Of a DNA stretch of 64,000 nt, positions 11,096 to 19,262 are shown in pieces. The notes beneath the pieces were generated by a model that did not search any database, had not been told where the DNA came from, and saw nothing but the letters and a program-made list of their open reading frames with translations. Source of the stretch: Agromyces protaetiae (lineage in GTDB: Bacteria > Actinomycetota > Actinomycetes > Actinomycetales > Microbacteriaceae); assembly GCF_030866785.1 (NCBI RefSeq), contig NZ_CP133018.1, positions 1 through 64,000 on the forward strand, in the 5' to 3' direction. The translations under genes were made by a program, and so were the position numbers. Within the stretch, counting starts at the first letter, position 1. Each line of letters begins with the position of its first letter.

Positions 11096-11692
11096 TCAGT
11101 CGTTGAGGAGATGTTCGGCGAGGGTGCGCACCCGGCGGAGGAGCGCGTCGTCGCCGTCGATGCCGGTGTGCGCGATGGCGCCCTCGAGGAGCAGGAACAG
11201 GTGTTCGCCGAGTTGCTCGCGAGCGGCGGGTTCGCGGTGGTCCTCGGCCAGGAGCTCGTCGATGCGACGCCGCACCGCGAGCTTGTGCGCGCGGACGACG
11301 CCGTACGCCGGATGGTCGGCCGGCAGCTCGCCGGCGGCGTTCAGGAATGCGCATCCGCGGTCGTTCGGCAGCGGGTCGCCGGCGTACGCGTCGAACACCG
11401 CGAGCACCCGAGGTGAGGGTGCCTGGGCGATGCGTTCCTCGAGTCGATCCCACCACTCGCGGTGGCGGGCCTGCAGATAGACCGTCACCAGCCCGTCCTT
11501 GGAGCCGAATCGGTCGTAGAGCGTGCGTTTGGTGACGCCGGACTCGACGGCGATCGTGTCGACGCCGATCGCGTGGATGCCCCGCCGGTAGAACAGCTCG
11601 GAGGCGACCGTCAGAATGCGCGCCGCGCCGGGCGTCAGCTCGGGCACCCGCAGCCGACCTGCGTCGTCGGCGATGGCTCGCGTGATCTCCAC
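11096..11692 (-). CDS. TetR family transcriptional regulator
   Basis: A 198-residue TetR-type repressor. The N-terminal helix-turn-helix is clear: AARILTVASELFYRRG, then IAVESGVTKRTLYDRFGSKDGL, followed by a ligand-binding domain. It is transcribed divergently from an MFS transporter with 68 bp between the two starts, and an imperfect dyad lies in that gap. This is the usual arrangement for an efflux pump controlled by its substrate. The inducer is unknown. Family assignment is firm; the target is inferred from neighbourhood. Confidence 0.92.
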   Translation of the reverse strand: MEITRAIADDAGRLRVPELTPGAARILTVASELFYRRGIHAIGVDTIAVESGVTKRTLYDRFGSKDGLVTVYLQARHREWWDRLEERIAQAPSPRVLAVFDAYAGDPLPNDRGCAFLNAAGELPADHPAYGVVRAHKLAVRRRIDELLAEDHREPAAREQLGEHLFLLLEGAIAHTGIDGDDALLRRVRTLAEHLLND

Positions 11693-11702
11693 GCCTTCAC
11701 TA

Positions 11703-11716
11703 TACAGACCTGTGTA
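11703..11716. promoter_or_regulatory. Candidate TetR operator between the divergent TetR and MFS genes
   Basis: The 14-base stretch TACAGACCTGTGTA has 4-bp outer arms (TACA/TGTA), and a nested inverted repeat ACAG-AC-CTGT spans 11704-11713. It lies 11 bases upstream of the TetR start and 45 upstream of the MFS start, so a repressor bound here would block both promoters. Assignment as the operator is inference. Confidence 0.5.
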
Positions 11717-11760
11717 CTGTGGAGTTCACAGATCGGTAAAGTCAGCGGGAGGTGGGGAAC

Positions 11761-12969
11761 GTGTCGGACAGCGAGACGAGGACCGGTCCGGTGCCCGCCC
11801 TTTCGCGCGCGAGCACATTGGCCCTCACGGGCGCCGGCCTTGCGTTGATCGCGGCCTGCTACGGACTCGGCCGGTTCGCGTACGGCCTGTTCATTCCGGT
11901 CTTCCGTGACGTGTTCGCCCTCGACCCGGCCGCTGCCGGGCTGATCGCGTCGGGGTCGTACGCCGCGTACTGCGTCGTGATCCTGGTCGCCACGATTCTC
12001 ACTCCACGGTTCGGGGGACGTGCCGTGGCCGTCGCCGCGGGGGCGATCGCCACGGCCGGCACACTGCTCATCGCGCTCGCGCCGAACACGGCGATGCTCG
12101 CCGCCGGCGTCGTGCTCGCGGGCTCCAGCACGGGCGTCGCGTCGCCGCCGCTCGCGCACGCGGTCGCGCGCGCGGTGGCCGAACCCGTCAGGAACCGGAC
12201 CCAGACGATCATCAACGCGGGAACCGGTGTCGGCGTCGCGATCGCCGGCCCCATCGCCCTGCTCACCACCGCGCAGTGGCGACTGGCGTGGCTCACGTTC
12301 GCGGTGCTCAGCGCGCTCGTCACCCTGTGGGTGACGGCCGCGGTACCGGCCGAGCGTGCCGGTCGAGCGCGCGTCGCTCCTGGGCGGACTCCCGTTCTGT
12401 TCCCATCACCGCTGTTCCCCGCGGGGAGCGGCCGTCTGATGACGGCGGCGGTGCTGATCGGGCTCGCCAGCAGCGCGACCTGGACGTACGGACGCGACCT
12501 GCTCGTGACCGCGGGCGGCATGTCCGCCGCCGACTCCACGCTCGTCTGGATCCTCCTGGGAGCATGCGGCGTGCTCGGCGCCGCAGCCGGTTCGCTCGCC
12601 GGCCGGCTCGGCATGGCGGGCGCATGGCGGATCGGCGTCGTGGTGCTCGCGGCGGGGACGGCATTGCTCGCCGGGTTCCCCGGCAGCCTCCCGATCGCGG
12701 CGATCGCCGCCGGCGCGTTCGGCGCCGCGTACATCGCACTGACCGGGCTGCTGCTGATCTGGGGAACCGAGGCCTACCCGCGCACGCCCGCCGCCGGTGT
12801 CGGCCTCGCGTTCCTCCTCCTCGCGATCGGTCAGGCGGCGGGCGCCCCCATCGTCGGCGCCGCCGTGGCGACCGGCGATCCGCGGGTGGTCTTCGCCGTC
12901 GCTGCACTCGTGGCGCTCAGTGGCATCCTGATCGGGCCGCGCCGCCTGCGGGTGGACTCGAAGGAGTAG
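11761..12969 (+). CDS. Major facilitator superfamily transporter
   Basis: A 402-residue polytopic membrane protein with about 12 hydrophobic helices and a central hydrophilic loop near residue 205, typical of the MFS. The first helix region GLALIAACYGLGRFAYGLF and the following FRDVFALDPAAAGLIASGSY resemble YbfB/CynX-like transporters of the family. A GTG three codons earlier (11752) is possible, but GGAGG at 11748-11752 is correctly spaced for 11761. It is divergent from a TetR regulator, which suggests an inducible efflux role. The substrate cannot be read from sequence. Confidence 0.88.
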   Translation: MSDSETRTGPVPALSRASTLALTGAGLALIAACYGLGRFAYGLFIPVFRDVFALDPAAAGLIASGSYAAYCVVILVATILTPRFGGRAVAVAAGAIATAGTLLIALAPNTAMLAAGVVLAGSSTGVASPPLAHAVARAVAEPVRNRTQTIINAGTGVGVAIAGPIALLTTAQWRLAWLTFAVLSALVTLWVTAAVPAERAGRARVAPGRTPVLFPSPLFPAGSGRLMTAAVLIGLASSATWTYGRDLLVTAGGMSAADSTLVWILLGACGVLGAAAGSLAGRLGMAGAWRIGVVVLAAGTALLAGFPGSLPIAAIAAGAFGAAYIALTGLLLIWGTEAYPRTPAAGVGLAFLLLAIGQAAGAPIVGAAVATGDPRVVFAVAALVALSGILIGPRRLRVDSKE

Positions 12970-13071
12970 ACCCGGGCGCTGTCGATCCACCGAACGGTGG
13001 ACGCGCGAATCAACCCGTGTCAGACGTGACGGTCGATGCGGCGGTGTGCGCGGCGCTCGATGCTGCTGAGT

Positions 13072-14004
13072 ATGACCGCGCTCGAAGTACGACATCTGCA
13101 CAAGCGATATGGACGGCATGTTGCCGTCGACGACGTCTCGTTCACCGTTGAAGAGGGGGAGATCTTCGGGATCATCGGGCCGAACGGCGCCGGGAAGACC
13201 ACCACCGTCGAGAGCATCGCAGGCCTCCGCACGCCCGACTCGGGCTCGATCTCGGTGCTGGGACTCGACCCGATCAAGAACCGCGCGGAGGTCCGTGAGC
13301 GGCTCGGCGTGCAGCTGCAGGAGAGCAGCTTCCCGGACGCGATCACGGTCGCCGAAGCCCTCGAGCTCTACAGCTCGTTCTACCGGAACCCGGCCGACTG
13401 GCGTGAGCTCATGGAGCTCCTGAGCCTCACCGACAAGCGCAAGACGCGATACAAGGCGCTCTCCGGCGGGCAGAAGCAGCGGCTGTCGATCGCGCTCGCT
13501 CTGGTCGGCGCGCCCAAGATCGCGATCCTGGACGAGCTCACGACGGGACTGGATCCGCAGGCCAGGCGCGACACCTGGAGCCTCATCGAACGGGTTCGGG
13601 ACACGGGCGTCACGATCCTGCTCGTCACCCACTTCATGGATGAGGCGGAGCGCCTGAGCGACCGTATCGCGGTCATCGACGGTGGGCGGGTCGCCGCGAT
13701 GGATACGCCGGCAGGCCTGATCGCACGGGCGAGTGCGGTGCAGCAGGTCCGGTTCCGCGTGAGCCAACCACTGGACCGGAGCGTCCTGACCGAGCTTCGT
13801 GACGTGACCGAGGTCGAGGTGACCGACGGACGCTGGCTGGTCACCGGCAACGGACCGTTGCTGAGCAGCGTCGCCGGCGCGCTCGCCCGGGCGCAGGTCG
13901 TGGCGGAGGACCTCCGCGCCGACCAGCGCAGTCTCGACGACGCGTTCGTGGCCATCACTGGCCGCGCCCCGGAATCCTCAGAATCCCTCCAGAAGGAAGG
14001 CTGA
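13072..14004 (+). CDS. ABC-2 type exporter, ATP-binding protein
   Basis: The 310-residue ATPase of an export system has Walker A GPNGAGKTTT (about 37-46), signature LSGGQKQRLS (about 130), Walker B AILDELTTGLDP (about 150) and the switch histidine in LLVTHFMDEA. The C-terminal extension is of the DrrA/antibiotic-exporter type. I chose ATG 13072 (MTALEV) rather than an earlier GTG because homologues start there. The permease gene begins 3 bases after the stop, and a sensor kinase and response regulator follow, so the four genes form one operon. Confidence 0.93.
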   Translation: MTALEVRHLHKRYGRHVAVDDVSFTVEEGEIFGIIGPNGAGKTTTVESIAGLRTPDSGSISVLGLDPIKNRAEVRERLGVQLQESSFPDAITVAEALELYSSFYRNPADWRELMELLSLTDKRKTRYKALSGGQKQRLSIALALVGAPKIAILDELTTGLDPQARRDTWSLIERVRDTGVTILLVTHFMDEAERLSDRIAVIDGGRVAAMDTPAGLIARASAVQQVRFRVSQPLDRSVLTELRDVTEVEVTDGRWLVTGNGPLLSSVAGALARAQVVAEDLRADQRSLDDAFVAITGRAPESSESLQKEG

Positions 14005-14007
14005 TCC

Positions 14008-14772
14008 ATGACTGCGCTGACGAACATGATCAACGTCGAGACGAAGCTCTTCCTCCGTGACGCCGCAACCGTCGGCTTCGGGGTGCTGTTCCCGACAGGA
14101 CTCCTGCTCGTGCTGAGTGTCATTCCGGCGCTCAATGAGTCGTCGCCGGAAACCGGGGGTCTCCGGGCGATCGACATCTGGGCGCCGACCGCGCTCGTGT
14201 TCGGGATGGTGATGATCGCCGTCCAGCACATTCCGGCGGTGATCGCGACGTACCGTGAGCGCGGCATCCTGCGCAGGCTGTCGACCACTCCCGCGCATCC
14301 GCGGACGGTCCTGCTTGCGCAGATGCTCGTCGCGTTCGCCTCGGTCGTCGTCTCCGCAGCGCTCATGATCTCCGTCGCGTGGGCGGTGCTGGGTATCGCG
14401 CCGCCTGAGCGGCCGTTGGAGTTCGTCGTCGCCTTCATCGTCGGCTATGCGGCACTGCTCGGGCTCGGCATGCTCTCGGCGGCGGTGGTCCGCACGAGCA
14501 GCGCAGCGAACCAGATCGGCACCCTGCTGTTCGTCGCACTGATGTTCTTCGGCGGGGCCTTCCTGCCCCGCGCGGTCATGCCCGACGTGCTGCGTGAGGT
14601 CGGCGAGTTCATTCCGCCGGGGCTGCAGGCGCTCACTTCGGCGTGGTCCGCCGAGGCGGGCGAGGTCACGGCCGCCGCCGGCGGACAGTCCTTCTGGCTG
14701 CAGATTGCCATAATGGCGGGTATCGCCGTGATCGCGAGTGCGATCGCCGCGAAGCTCTTCCGCTGGGAATAG
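14008..14772 (+). CDS. ABC-2 type exporter, permease protein
   Basis: A 254-residue membrane protein with about six helices and the ABC-2 family conserved block, including the YRERGILRRLSTTP cytosolic helix near residue 92. It is the partner of the preceding ATPase, from which it is separated by 3 bases, with AGAAGGAAGG in the end of that gene as ribosome binding site. Systems of this kind export drugs or lipids. The following histidine kinase starts directly after the TAG. Confidence 0.92.
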   Translation: MTALTNMINVETKLFLRDAATVGFGVLFPTGLLLVLSVIPALNESSPETGGLRAIDIWAPTALVFGMVMIAVQHIPAVIATYRERGILRRLSTTPAHPRTVLLAQMLVAFASVVVSAALMISVAWAVLGIAPPERPLEFVVAFIVGYAALLGLGMLSAAVVRTSSAANQIGTLLFVALMFFGGAFLPRAVMPDVLREVGEFIPPGLQALTSAWSAEAGEVTAAAGGQSFWLQIAIMAGIAVIASAIAAKLFRWE

Positions 14773-16125
14773 GTGACGATGACGCGAGATGCTGCGGCCG
14801 ACGAGCGCCCGCGTCCGAACACGCACGAATCGGCTATCGCCCAAGAGGCAGAGCTCGCGAATCGTTCGCGGTTGGCCTGGAAAGCGGAGCAACTCCGGGT
14901 CTGGGACCTGCTGCAGCTGGTCACGCCGTGGCTGCTGCTGACGATCTCGACGACGATCTATTTCGCGTGGGTGCTTCCGGCGTCCGGCGAACGCTTCTGG
15001 CCCGAGGGCGCATCGGTCCTCGGGCTGGTCGCGGTCTCGGTGCTGTGGGTGCTGTTCGGTCACACGCTGCCCATCAAGCGCAGGACGCTCCGGCCCGTAT
15101 CGGCGGGCATCTTCTTCGTCGGCTTGCTGGCGCTGTGCGTCACGCTCATGTCGTACTCCGAGATCTTCCTCGTCTTCACCGTCGCCGGCTTCTTTCACGC
15201 GTACCTGCTCAGGCCGTGGCCAGTGGGAGTGCTCGGAGTTCTGGCCACCTCCGTGGCGGTCAACGGATCGGCGATGCGCGTGTGGGCAGACCCGAGCCCG
15301 GACACGCTTGCGGAGTTCACGCTGATCGTCGGCGTGCAGACGGCGGCGATCGGGGTGGGCATCCTGCTGACGTCGCGCACCGAGCCCGAGGAACGCAAAC
15401 GCGAGCAGCTCGTCGAGCGGCTCGAGGCCGCACTGCACGAGAACGCCGGTCTGCACGCACAACTGGTCGCCCAGGCCCGCGAGTCCGGGGCGCAGGATGA
15501 GCGGCAGCGACTGGCCAGCGAAATCCACGACACGCTGGCTCAGGGTCTGGCCGGCATCATCACCCAACTCCAGGCAGCGGAGCTGTCCGCGAGCGTGCAG
15601 GGCGAGACGGAAGCGCATGTCACGCGTGCACTTCGGCTCGCGCGCAGCAGTCTGACCGAGGCCAGACGGTCCGTGCAGGCGCTCGCACCCCAGGAGCTCG
15701 GGCGAGCACACCTCCCGGACGCACTGCGCACGTTGACCGAGCGATGGTCGGAGGACGCTGGAATCAGTGCGCGGGTGGAGGTCACCGGCACCCGGGAGCC
15801 ACTGAGTCCGGCGATCGAGGTGTCGCTGTTCCGGGTCGCGCAGGAATCGCTGACCAACGTGGCGAAGCACGCGCAGGCCTCGCGCGTCGGTGTCACGCTG
15901 TCGTACACGGGCCCCGAGGTGCTGCTGGACGTGCGGGATGATGGATGCGGGTTCGCCGATGGGGGCGACACCGGCTTCGGCCTGACCAGCATGCGTCAAC
16001 GCATCAGAGGAGTCGGCGGTCACGTCGAGGTGCAGAGCGCACCGGGTGAAGGGACATCCGTCAGTGCGCGCGTTCCGGCGATCGCCCCGGGCGGCACGAG
16101 GGCAGAGGGGGAGACCGACCGATGA
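14773..16125 (+). CDS. Two-component sensor histidine kinase (NarL/DesK type)
   Basis: A 450-residue kinase with five or six N-terminal membrane segments (about residues 45-205), a coiled linker, a HisKA_3 dimerisation domain with the phospho-acceptor histidine in RLASEIHDTLAQG (about H252), and a C-terminal HATPase with N-box QESLTNVAKHAQAS and G-boxes DDGCGF and GFGLTSMRQR. The GTG at 14773 abuts the permease stop; ATG at 14779 is an alternative. Its stop overlaps the regulator start by ATGA. The operon context suggests it senses membrane or cell-wall stress and controls the ABC exporter beside it. Confidence 0.92.
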   Translation: MTMTRDAAADERPRPNTHESAIAQEAELANRSRLAWKAEQLRVWDLLQLVTPWLLLTISTTIYFAWVLPASGERFWPEGASVLGLVAVSVLWVLFGHTLPIKRRTLRPVSAGIFFVGLLALCVTLMSYSEIFLVFTVAGFFHAYLLRPWPVGVLGVLATSVAVNGSAMRVWADPSPDTLAEFTLIVGVQTAAIGVGILLTSRTEPEERKREQLVERLEAALHENAGLHAQLVAQARESGAQDERQRLASEIHDTLAQGLAGIITQLQAAELSASVQGETEAHVTRALRLARSSLTEARRSVQALAPQELGRAHLPDALRTLTERWSEDAGISARVEVTGTREPLSPAIEVSLFRVAQESLTNVAKHAQASRVGVTLSYTGPEVLLDVRDDGCGFADGGDTGFGLTSMRQRIRGVGGHVEVQSAPGEGTSVSARVPAIAPGGTRAEGETDR

Positions 16126-16742
16126 TTCGACTCGTGATCGTCGACGACCACCCGATCGTGAGGGGCGGTCTTCGCGACACCTTCGCGGACGCCGACGACA
16201 TCGTCGTGGTCGGCGAGGCCGCCGACGGCGCCGAGGGCATCGAACGCGCCGAGGCGCTGGCAGCGGACGTCGTCCTCATGGACCTTCGGATGCCCGGCAT
16301 GGACGGCGTCGTCGCGACGGCGGCCCTGCGCGAGCAGGCACCGAATACCCGGGTGCTGATCCTGACCACCTTCGACAGCGAGAGCGACGTCCTGCCTGCG
16401 ATCGAGGCGGGTGCGATCGGATATCTCCTGAAGGATGCGCTGCCCGACGACCTGATGCGAGCCGTCCGTGCAGCCGCCCGCGGCGAGTCGGTGCTCGCGC
16501 CGTCGGTGACGCAGCATCTCATGGGGCAGGTTCGCAGGCCCGGGGCGGGCACGTTGACCGATCGAGAGAAGGAGGTCCTGCAACTGGTGGCGAACGGCAG
16601 TTCGAATCGAGAGGTCGCGACCGCGCTGTTCATCGGTGAAGCGAGCATCAAGACCCACCTGCAGCACATCTACGACAAGTTCGGCGTTCGCGACCGGGCC
16701 TCAGCGGTCGCCGAGGGCTACCGCCGCCGCCTGCTCATCTGA
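16122..16742 (+). CDS. LuxR/NarL family response regulator
   Basis: A 206-residue regulator with an N-terminal receiver domain (acid pair D8-D9, phospho-acceptor D54 in VVLMDLRMPG, conserved K in YLLKDAL) and a C-terminal LuxR helix-turn-helix (LTDREKEVLQLVANG, then REVATALFIGEASIKTHLQ). It is the partner of the preceding kinase, with a 4-base ATGA overlap. Likely targets are the ABC exporter promoter upstream of 13072 and possibly others; no binding site is evident to me. Confidence 0.94.
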   Translation: MIRLVIVDDHPIVRGGLRDTFADADDIVVVGEAADGAEGIERAEALAADVVLMDLRMPGMDGVVATAALREQAPNTRVLILTTFDSESDVLPAIEAGAIGYLLKDALPDDLMRAVRAAARGESVLAPSVTQHLMGQVRRPGAGTLTDREKEVLQLVANGSSNREVATALFIGEASIKTHLQHIYDKFGVRDRASAVAEGYRRRLLI

Positions 16743-16789
16743 CGGCCCCGCTCGCGGCCGTACCGCACCCTCCCGCACCCGGCCGAACT

Positions 16790-16870
16790 CCTTGCTCAGG
16801 AAGGAGCGGCCGCGCCGCGGCGTGTCGCGCGGCGACACGCCGCCGGCCGCCGCGTTCTTCCTGAGCAAGG
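16790..16870. repeat. 81-nt long imperfect hairpin element
   Basis: CCTTGCTCAGGAAG (16790-16803) is a perfect inverted repeat of 16857-16870. Inside it a 12-bp perfect stem, GCGGCGTGTCGC with its complement, closes on a 3-base loop. About 13 nt on each side between the stems pair poorly. It lies between the response regulator (plus) and the toxin gene (minus), which converge, so it could act as a bidirectional terminator. It is larger and more GC-rich than needed for that and lacks a T-run, so a REP-like or mobile miniature element is also possible. Confidence 0.7.
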
Positions 16871-16913
16871 ATCACGAGGACTCATCGGCGGAGCGCCGGC
16901 GTGCGGCCGACGG

Positions 16914-17306
16914 TCACTCCGGTGCGATCGCCGGGATGCCGTGGGAGATGGCGGCGTACGCCATGCGGTCGTCGTAGGTCACGATCCCCGCCAGGTCGTC
17001 TCCGAGCTTGAGCGCGGCGATGAGGTGCAGGGCGTCCAGCGACCTCAGGACGCCTGGGTCGAGGCGACCCGCAGCGTCGAACACTTCACGGTCGAGCGCG
17101 ACGAGCTCGATCGAGTCGAGGACGTCTCGTGCGAGCACGACGTCGCCGCCCACCCGTCGAGTCGCCCGAAGCACTTCTGTCCGCGCGAGATCGCATGAGA
17201 TCAGATCTGCGTCCGTGTCCTCGATCCACGTCCGCAGGGCGGGCGTCTCATCCTCGAGGACGACGAGCTTGACGAGTGCCGACGAATCGACGTAGTAGGC
17301 GGGCAT
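16914..17306 (-). CDS. vapC: PIN-domain ribonuclease toxin (VapC-like)
   Basis: A 130-residue PIN-domain protein, a Mg-dependent RNase family used as toxins in type II systems. The conserved acidic residues are present: D7 in YYVDSSALVK, E44 in ARTEVLRA, D91 in SLDALHLIAA and D112/D113 in TYDDRM. Its length is typical of VapC. It is preceded by an antitoxin gene 3 bases away, with which it forms a two-gene operon. The RNA target is unknown. Confidence 0.92.
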   Translation of the reverse strand: MPAYYVDSSALVKLVVLEDETPALRTWIEDTDADLISCDLARTEVLRATRRVGGDVVLARDVLDSIELVALDREVFDAAGRLDPGVLRSLDALHLIAALKLGDDLAGIVTYDDRMAYAAISHGIPAIAPE

Positions 17307-17309
17307 CCG

Positions 17310-17573
17310 TCAGAACCGCTCGGCGTCTCGCATCGCCGCGAGTTCCGCCGAGATGCTCGGTCCAGGCTCGGGTGACGGCAGCGCCCGAATGTCACGCAGC
17401 GGCGGACGCGCTGCGCCCGCGGCACGGAGTCGTTCCAACGGCGAAGCGGGTATCGGGGTGATCTGGGCTACCGGCCGGCCGCGGTCTGTGATCGTCACCG
17501 TCTCGCCCGCCGCGGCTTCAGCGACCACCGCAGACGCGTTCTGCTTCAGGGCTCGGATTCCGACCGTGGTCAT
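17310..17573 (-). CDS. Phd/YefM-type antitoxin
   Basis: An 87-residue protein beginning MTTVGIRALKQNASAV, the Phd/YefM fold, with VTITDRGRPVAQITP in the DNA-binding part and a C-terminal tail (about 45-87) that would wrap the toxin. It lies 3 bases upstream of the PIN toxin. Antitoxins of this family repress their own operon; CTCCAGTGTAGAACATT upstream (17578-17594) is AT-rich by local standards and may hold the promoter. It is a Phd-like antitoxin paired with a VapC-like toxin, a frequent combination in Actinobacteria. Confidence 0.9.
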   Translation of the reverse strand: MTTVGIRALKQNASAVVAEAAAGETVTITDRGRPVAQITPIPASPLERLRAAGAARPPLRDIRALPSPEPGPSISAELAAMRDAERF

Positions 17574-17612
17574 GTGCTCCAGTGTAGAACATTCAGGCGT
17601 CCCGCTGGCCGC

Positions 17613-18203
17613 TCAGGCGGCGGCGTCGATCGCGTCGATCGCGAAGCTGCCGACGCCGACCGCAGACCGGCCGTCGACGGCCTCGAGCACCCGCTCGATG
17701 TCTTCGGACCCGAAGCCGCCGTAGAGCTCGATGAGGAGCACGCCGTCGGCCGCGAGGCCGGCCGCTACGGCCGCGGCGGTCGTCGCGTCGGGGACGGGAA
17801 CGAGGTGGATGGGCACCGCGTCGGGCGTCAGCACGATGCGGTCGGCCGGATCCGCGCCGGGCTCGAGCAGGATGAACGCCTGCGTCGTCTCGGCGCCCTC
17901 GGTGAACGCAGCGTTGTACCGCGCTGCGGCGCCCAGCGATTCGATGCCGAAGGTCACCGAGCTCACGCGCGCCCGTCCGCCGGCGGCTCGCGCGGCGCGG
18001 CCGCGCCAGACGGGGGAGACGCCACCGCAGAGCTCGATGAGACGGATGTCACGGTCGGCGAGCTCGTTCGCGATGGCGGGGATCTCCGCGGCATCGGAGA
18101 CGGCGACGATCGTCGTCGACCCACCGGCCCGAGGTCTCACGACCCGGTCCTTCGCGGGGTCGGCGCCGGGCGCTTCGAAGATGACGGCTCGGTGTGCGTG
18201 CAT
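17613..18203 (-). CDS. Tandem-duplicated DUF6506-like protein
   Basis: The 196-residue product (ATG 18203) consists of two halves that resemble each other. Each begins with a strand and an (E)PGADPAxDR motif (about residues 9-19 and 107-116), followed by a V-strand, VxDAxxxxAIA-like helix, an IELxGG motif (IELCGG, IELYGG) and SVTFGIES/GVGSFAID. Single units resemble small DUF6506 proteins; the name is my recollection and function is unknown. An ATG nine codons earlier (18230) is unlikely because it lies inside the promoter dyad. The gene stands alone behind a MerR-type promoter, so expression is probably signal-induced. Confidence 0.72.
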   Translation of the reverse strand: MHAHRAVIFEAPGADPAKDRVVRPRAGGSTTIVAVSDAAEIPAIANELADRDIRLIELCGGVSPVWRGRAARAAGGRARVSSVTFGIESLGAAARYNAAFTEGAETTQAFILLEPGADPADRIVLTPDAVPIHLVPVPDATTAAAVAAGLAADGVLLIELYGGFGSEDIERVLEAVDGRSAVGVGSFAIDAIDAAA

Positions 18204-18209
18204 CGCCTC

Positions 18210-18240
18210 ACCGTATGAGGTCAAGTGCACTTGAGGTCAA
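18210..18240 (-). promoter_or_regulatory. MerR-type promoter with 19-bp spacer and central dyad
   Basis: On the minus strand TTGACC (18240-18235) and TACGGT (18215-18210) are separated by 19 bp. Within the spacer lies a perfect 14-base palindrome, TCAAGTGCACTTGA (18221-18234). An overlong spacer holding a dyad is the hallmark of promoters remodelled by MerR-family activators. The predicted transcription start falls at or next to the ATG at 18203, so the message may be leaderless. No merR gene is nearby. Confidence 0.7.
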
Positions 18241-18290
18241 CCCGTCAACCCGCGGGCCCGCTCGGTCACCCCGGTGCGAGCGCTGGCGGG

Positions 18291-19178
18291 TCAGGCGCGT
18301 TCGACGGGGAGCCAGAGCTCGGTGGTCGCGGTGCTGAAGTCGTCGGCGCGATCGAGCACGGCGACGATCGACGGGCCGGGGCGCAGACGCCAGGGGTTCG
18401 ACGGGAACCACTCGGTCGCGGTGGCCGCCCACGTGGACTGGAGCGCGGCCGGGTACGGCCCCGACGTGCGGAAGACGGCCCATGCGCCGGCGGGCACGTC
18501 GATCGCGTCGAGTCCGTCGGGCGTGGCCGTCGCCCCGTCGACGGCCACGCCGTGCAGGTAGGTCAGCTCGCTGCCCTCGGTGTAGTCGGGGTCGACGTCG
18601 GCGCTGACCTGGAGCAGCCCGGCGGGCTCGGTGCCGCTGAGTGCCGTGAGCCGGGCGTGCTCCTCTGACGGAAGCGAGGCGATGTGCGCCTGGATGTGCG
18701 GATTCGGGCCCTCGTGGATGAGCGGTACGCGAGCGGCATGGCCGACGAGCCGGAAGACTGGGCGGTCGGTGATGCGGGTGTCCATGCTGGTGTTCCCTTC
18801 GACGGTCAGGCGAAACCTGAGCTGCGGTTGCGTGCGAAGGGGTCCGCCGTCTCGTCGCACCTCGGCGGGCGTGGCGCCGTGAACGGCTCGGAATGCCCGG
18901 CCGAACGCCTCGGTCGAGCCGTATCCGGCGCGGACCGCGACGTCGAGCAACCGGTCGCCCCCGATCACGTCCGCGGCGGCGACGGTCATCCGCCGCCGAC
19001 GCACATACTCCGAGAGCGGCATGTCCGCGAGCGAGGAGAACATCCGCCGTAGGTGGTACTCGGTGCTGCCGAGCCGACGCGCGAGCGCGCCGAGATCGAG
19101 GTCGTCCGACAGGTGCGCTTCGATCTCGTCGACGAGTCGGTTGAGTTCGGCGATCACGGTGACTCCCTTCGCGTCCAA
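18291..19178 (-). CDS. AraC family regulator with GyrI-like effector domain
   Basis: A 295-residue regulator. Residues about 8-110 form an AraC double helix-turn-helix (DLGALARRLGSTEYHLRRMF, then LLDVAVRAGYGSTEAFGRAF and the end motif GATPAEVRR). The remainder is a GyrI/Rob-like small-molecule-binding domain (about 130-295, VFRLVGHAARVPLIH through ELWLPV). Proteins with this order, like Rob or SAV-type regulators, sense drugs or small hydrophobic ligands. The neighbouring genes give no firm target. The 84 bp to the next gene downstream hold nothing notable. Confidence 0.9.
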   Translation of the reverse strand: MDAKGVTVIAELNRLVDEIEAHLSDDLDLGALARRLGSTEYHLRRMFSSLADMPLSEYVRRRRMTVAAADVIGGDRLLDVAVRAGYGSTEAFGRAFRAVHGATPAEVRRDGGPLRTQPQLRFRLTVEGNTSMDTRITDRPVFRLVGHAARVPLIHEGPNPHIQAHIASLPSEEHARLTALSGTEPAGLLQVSADVDPDYTEGSELTYLHGVAVDGATATPDGLDAIDVPAGAWAVFRTSGPYPAALQSTWAATATEWFPSNPWRLRPGPSIVAVLDRADDFSTATTELWLPVERA

Positions 19179-19262
19179 GCCTGGGCTACGCGATCGGCGT
19201 ACACCCGATCATCCCGGTCCGATCCGATCGACGGGTGACGGATCGTGGCGTTCGGGAGGCGG

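Noticed and set aside
10857..11456. Minus-strand frame in the 10.9-11.1 kb gap
   Set aside because: Part of it reads less like a shadow than usual, but it overlaps the TetR gene and has no start signal. I leave the gap as unassigned.
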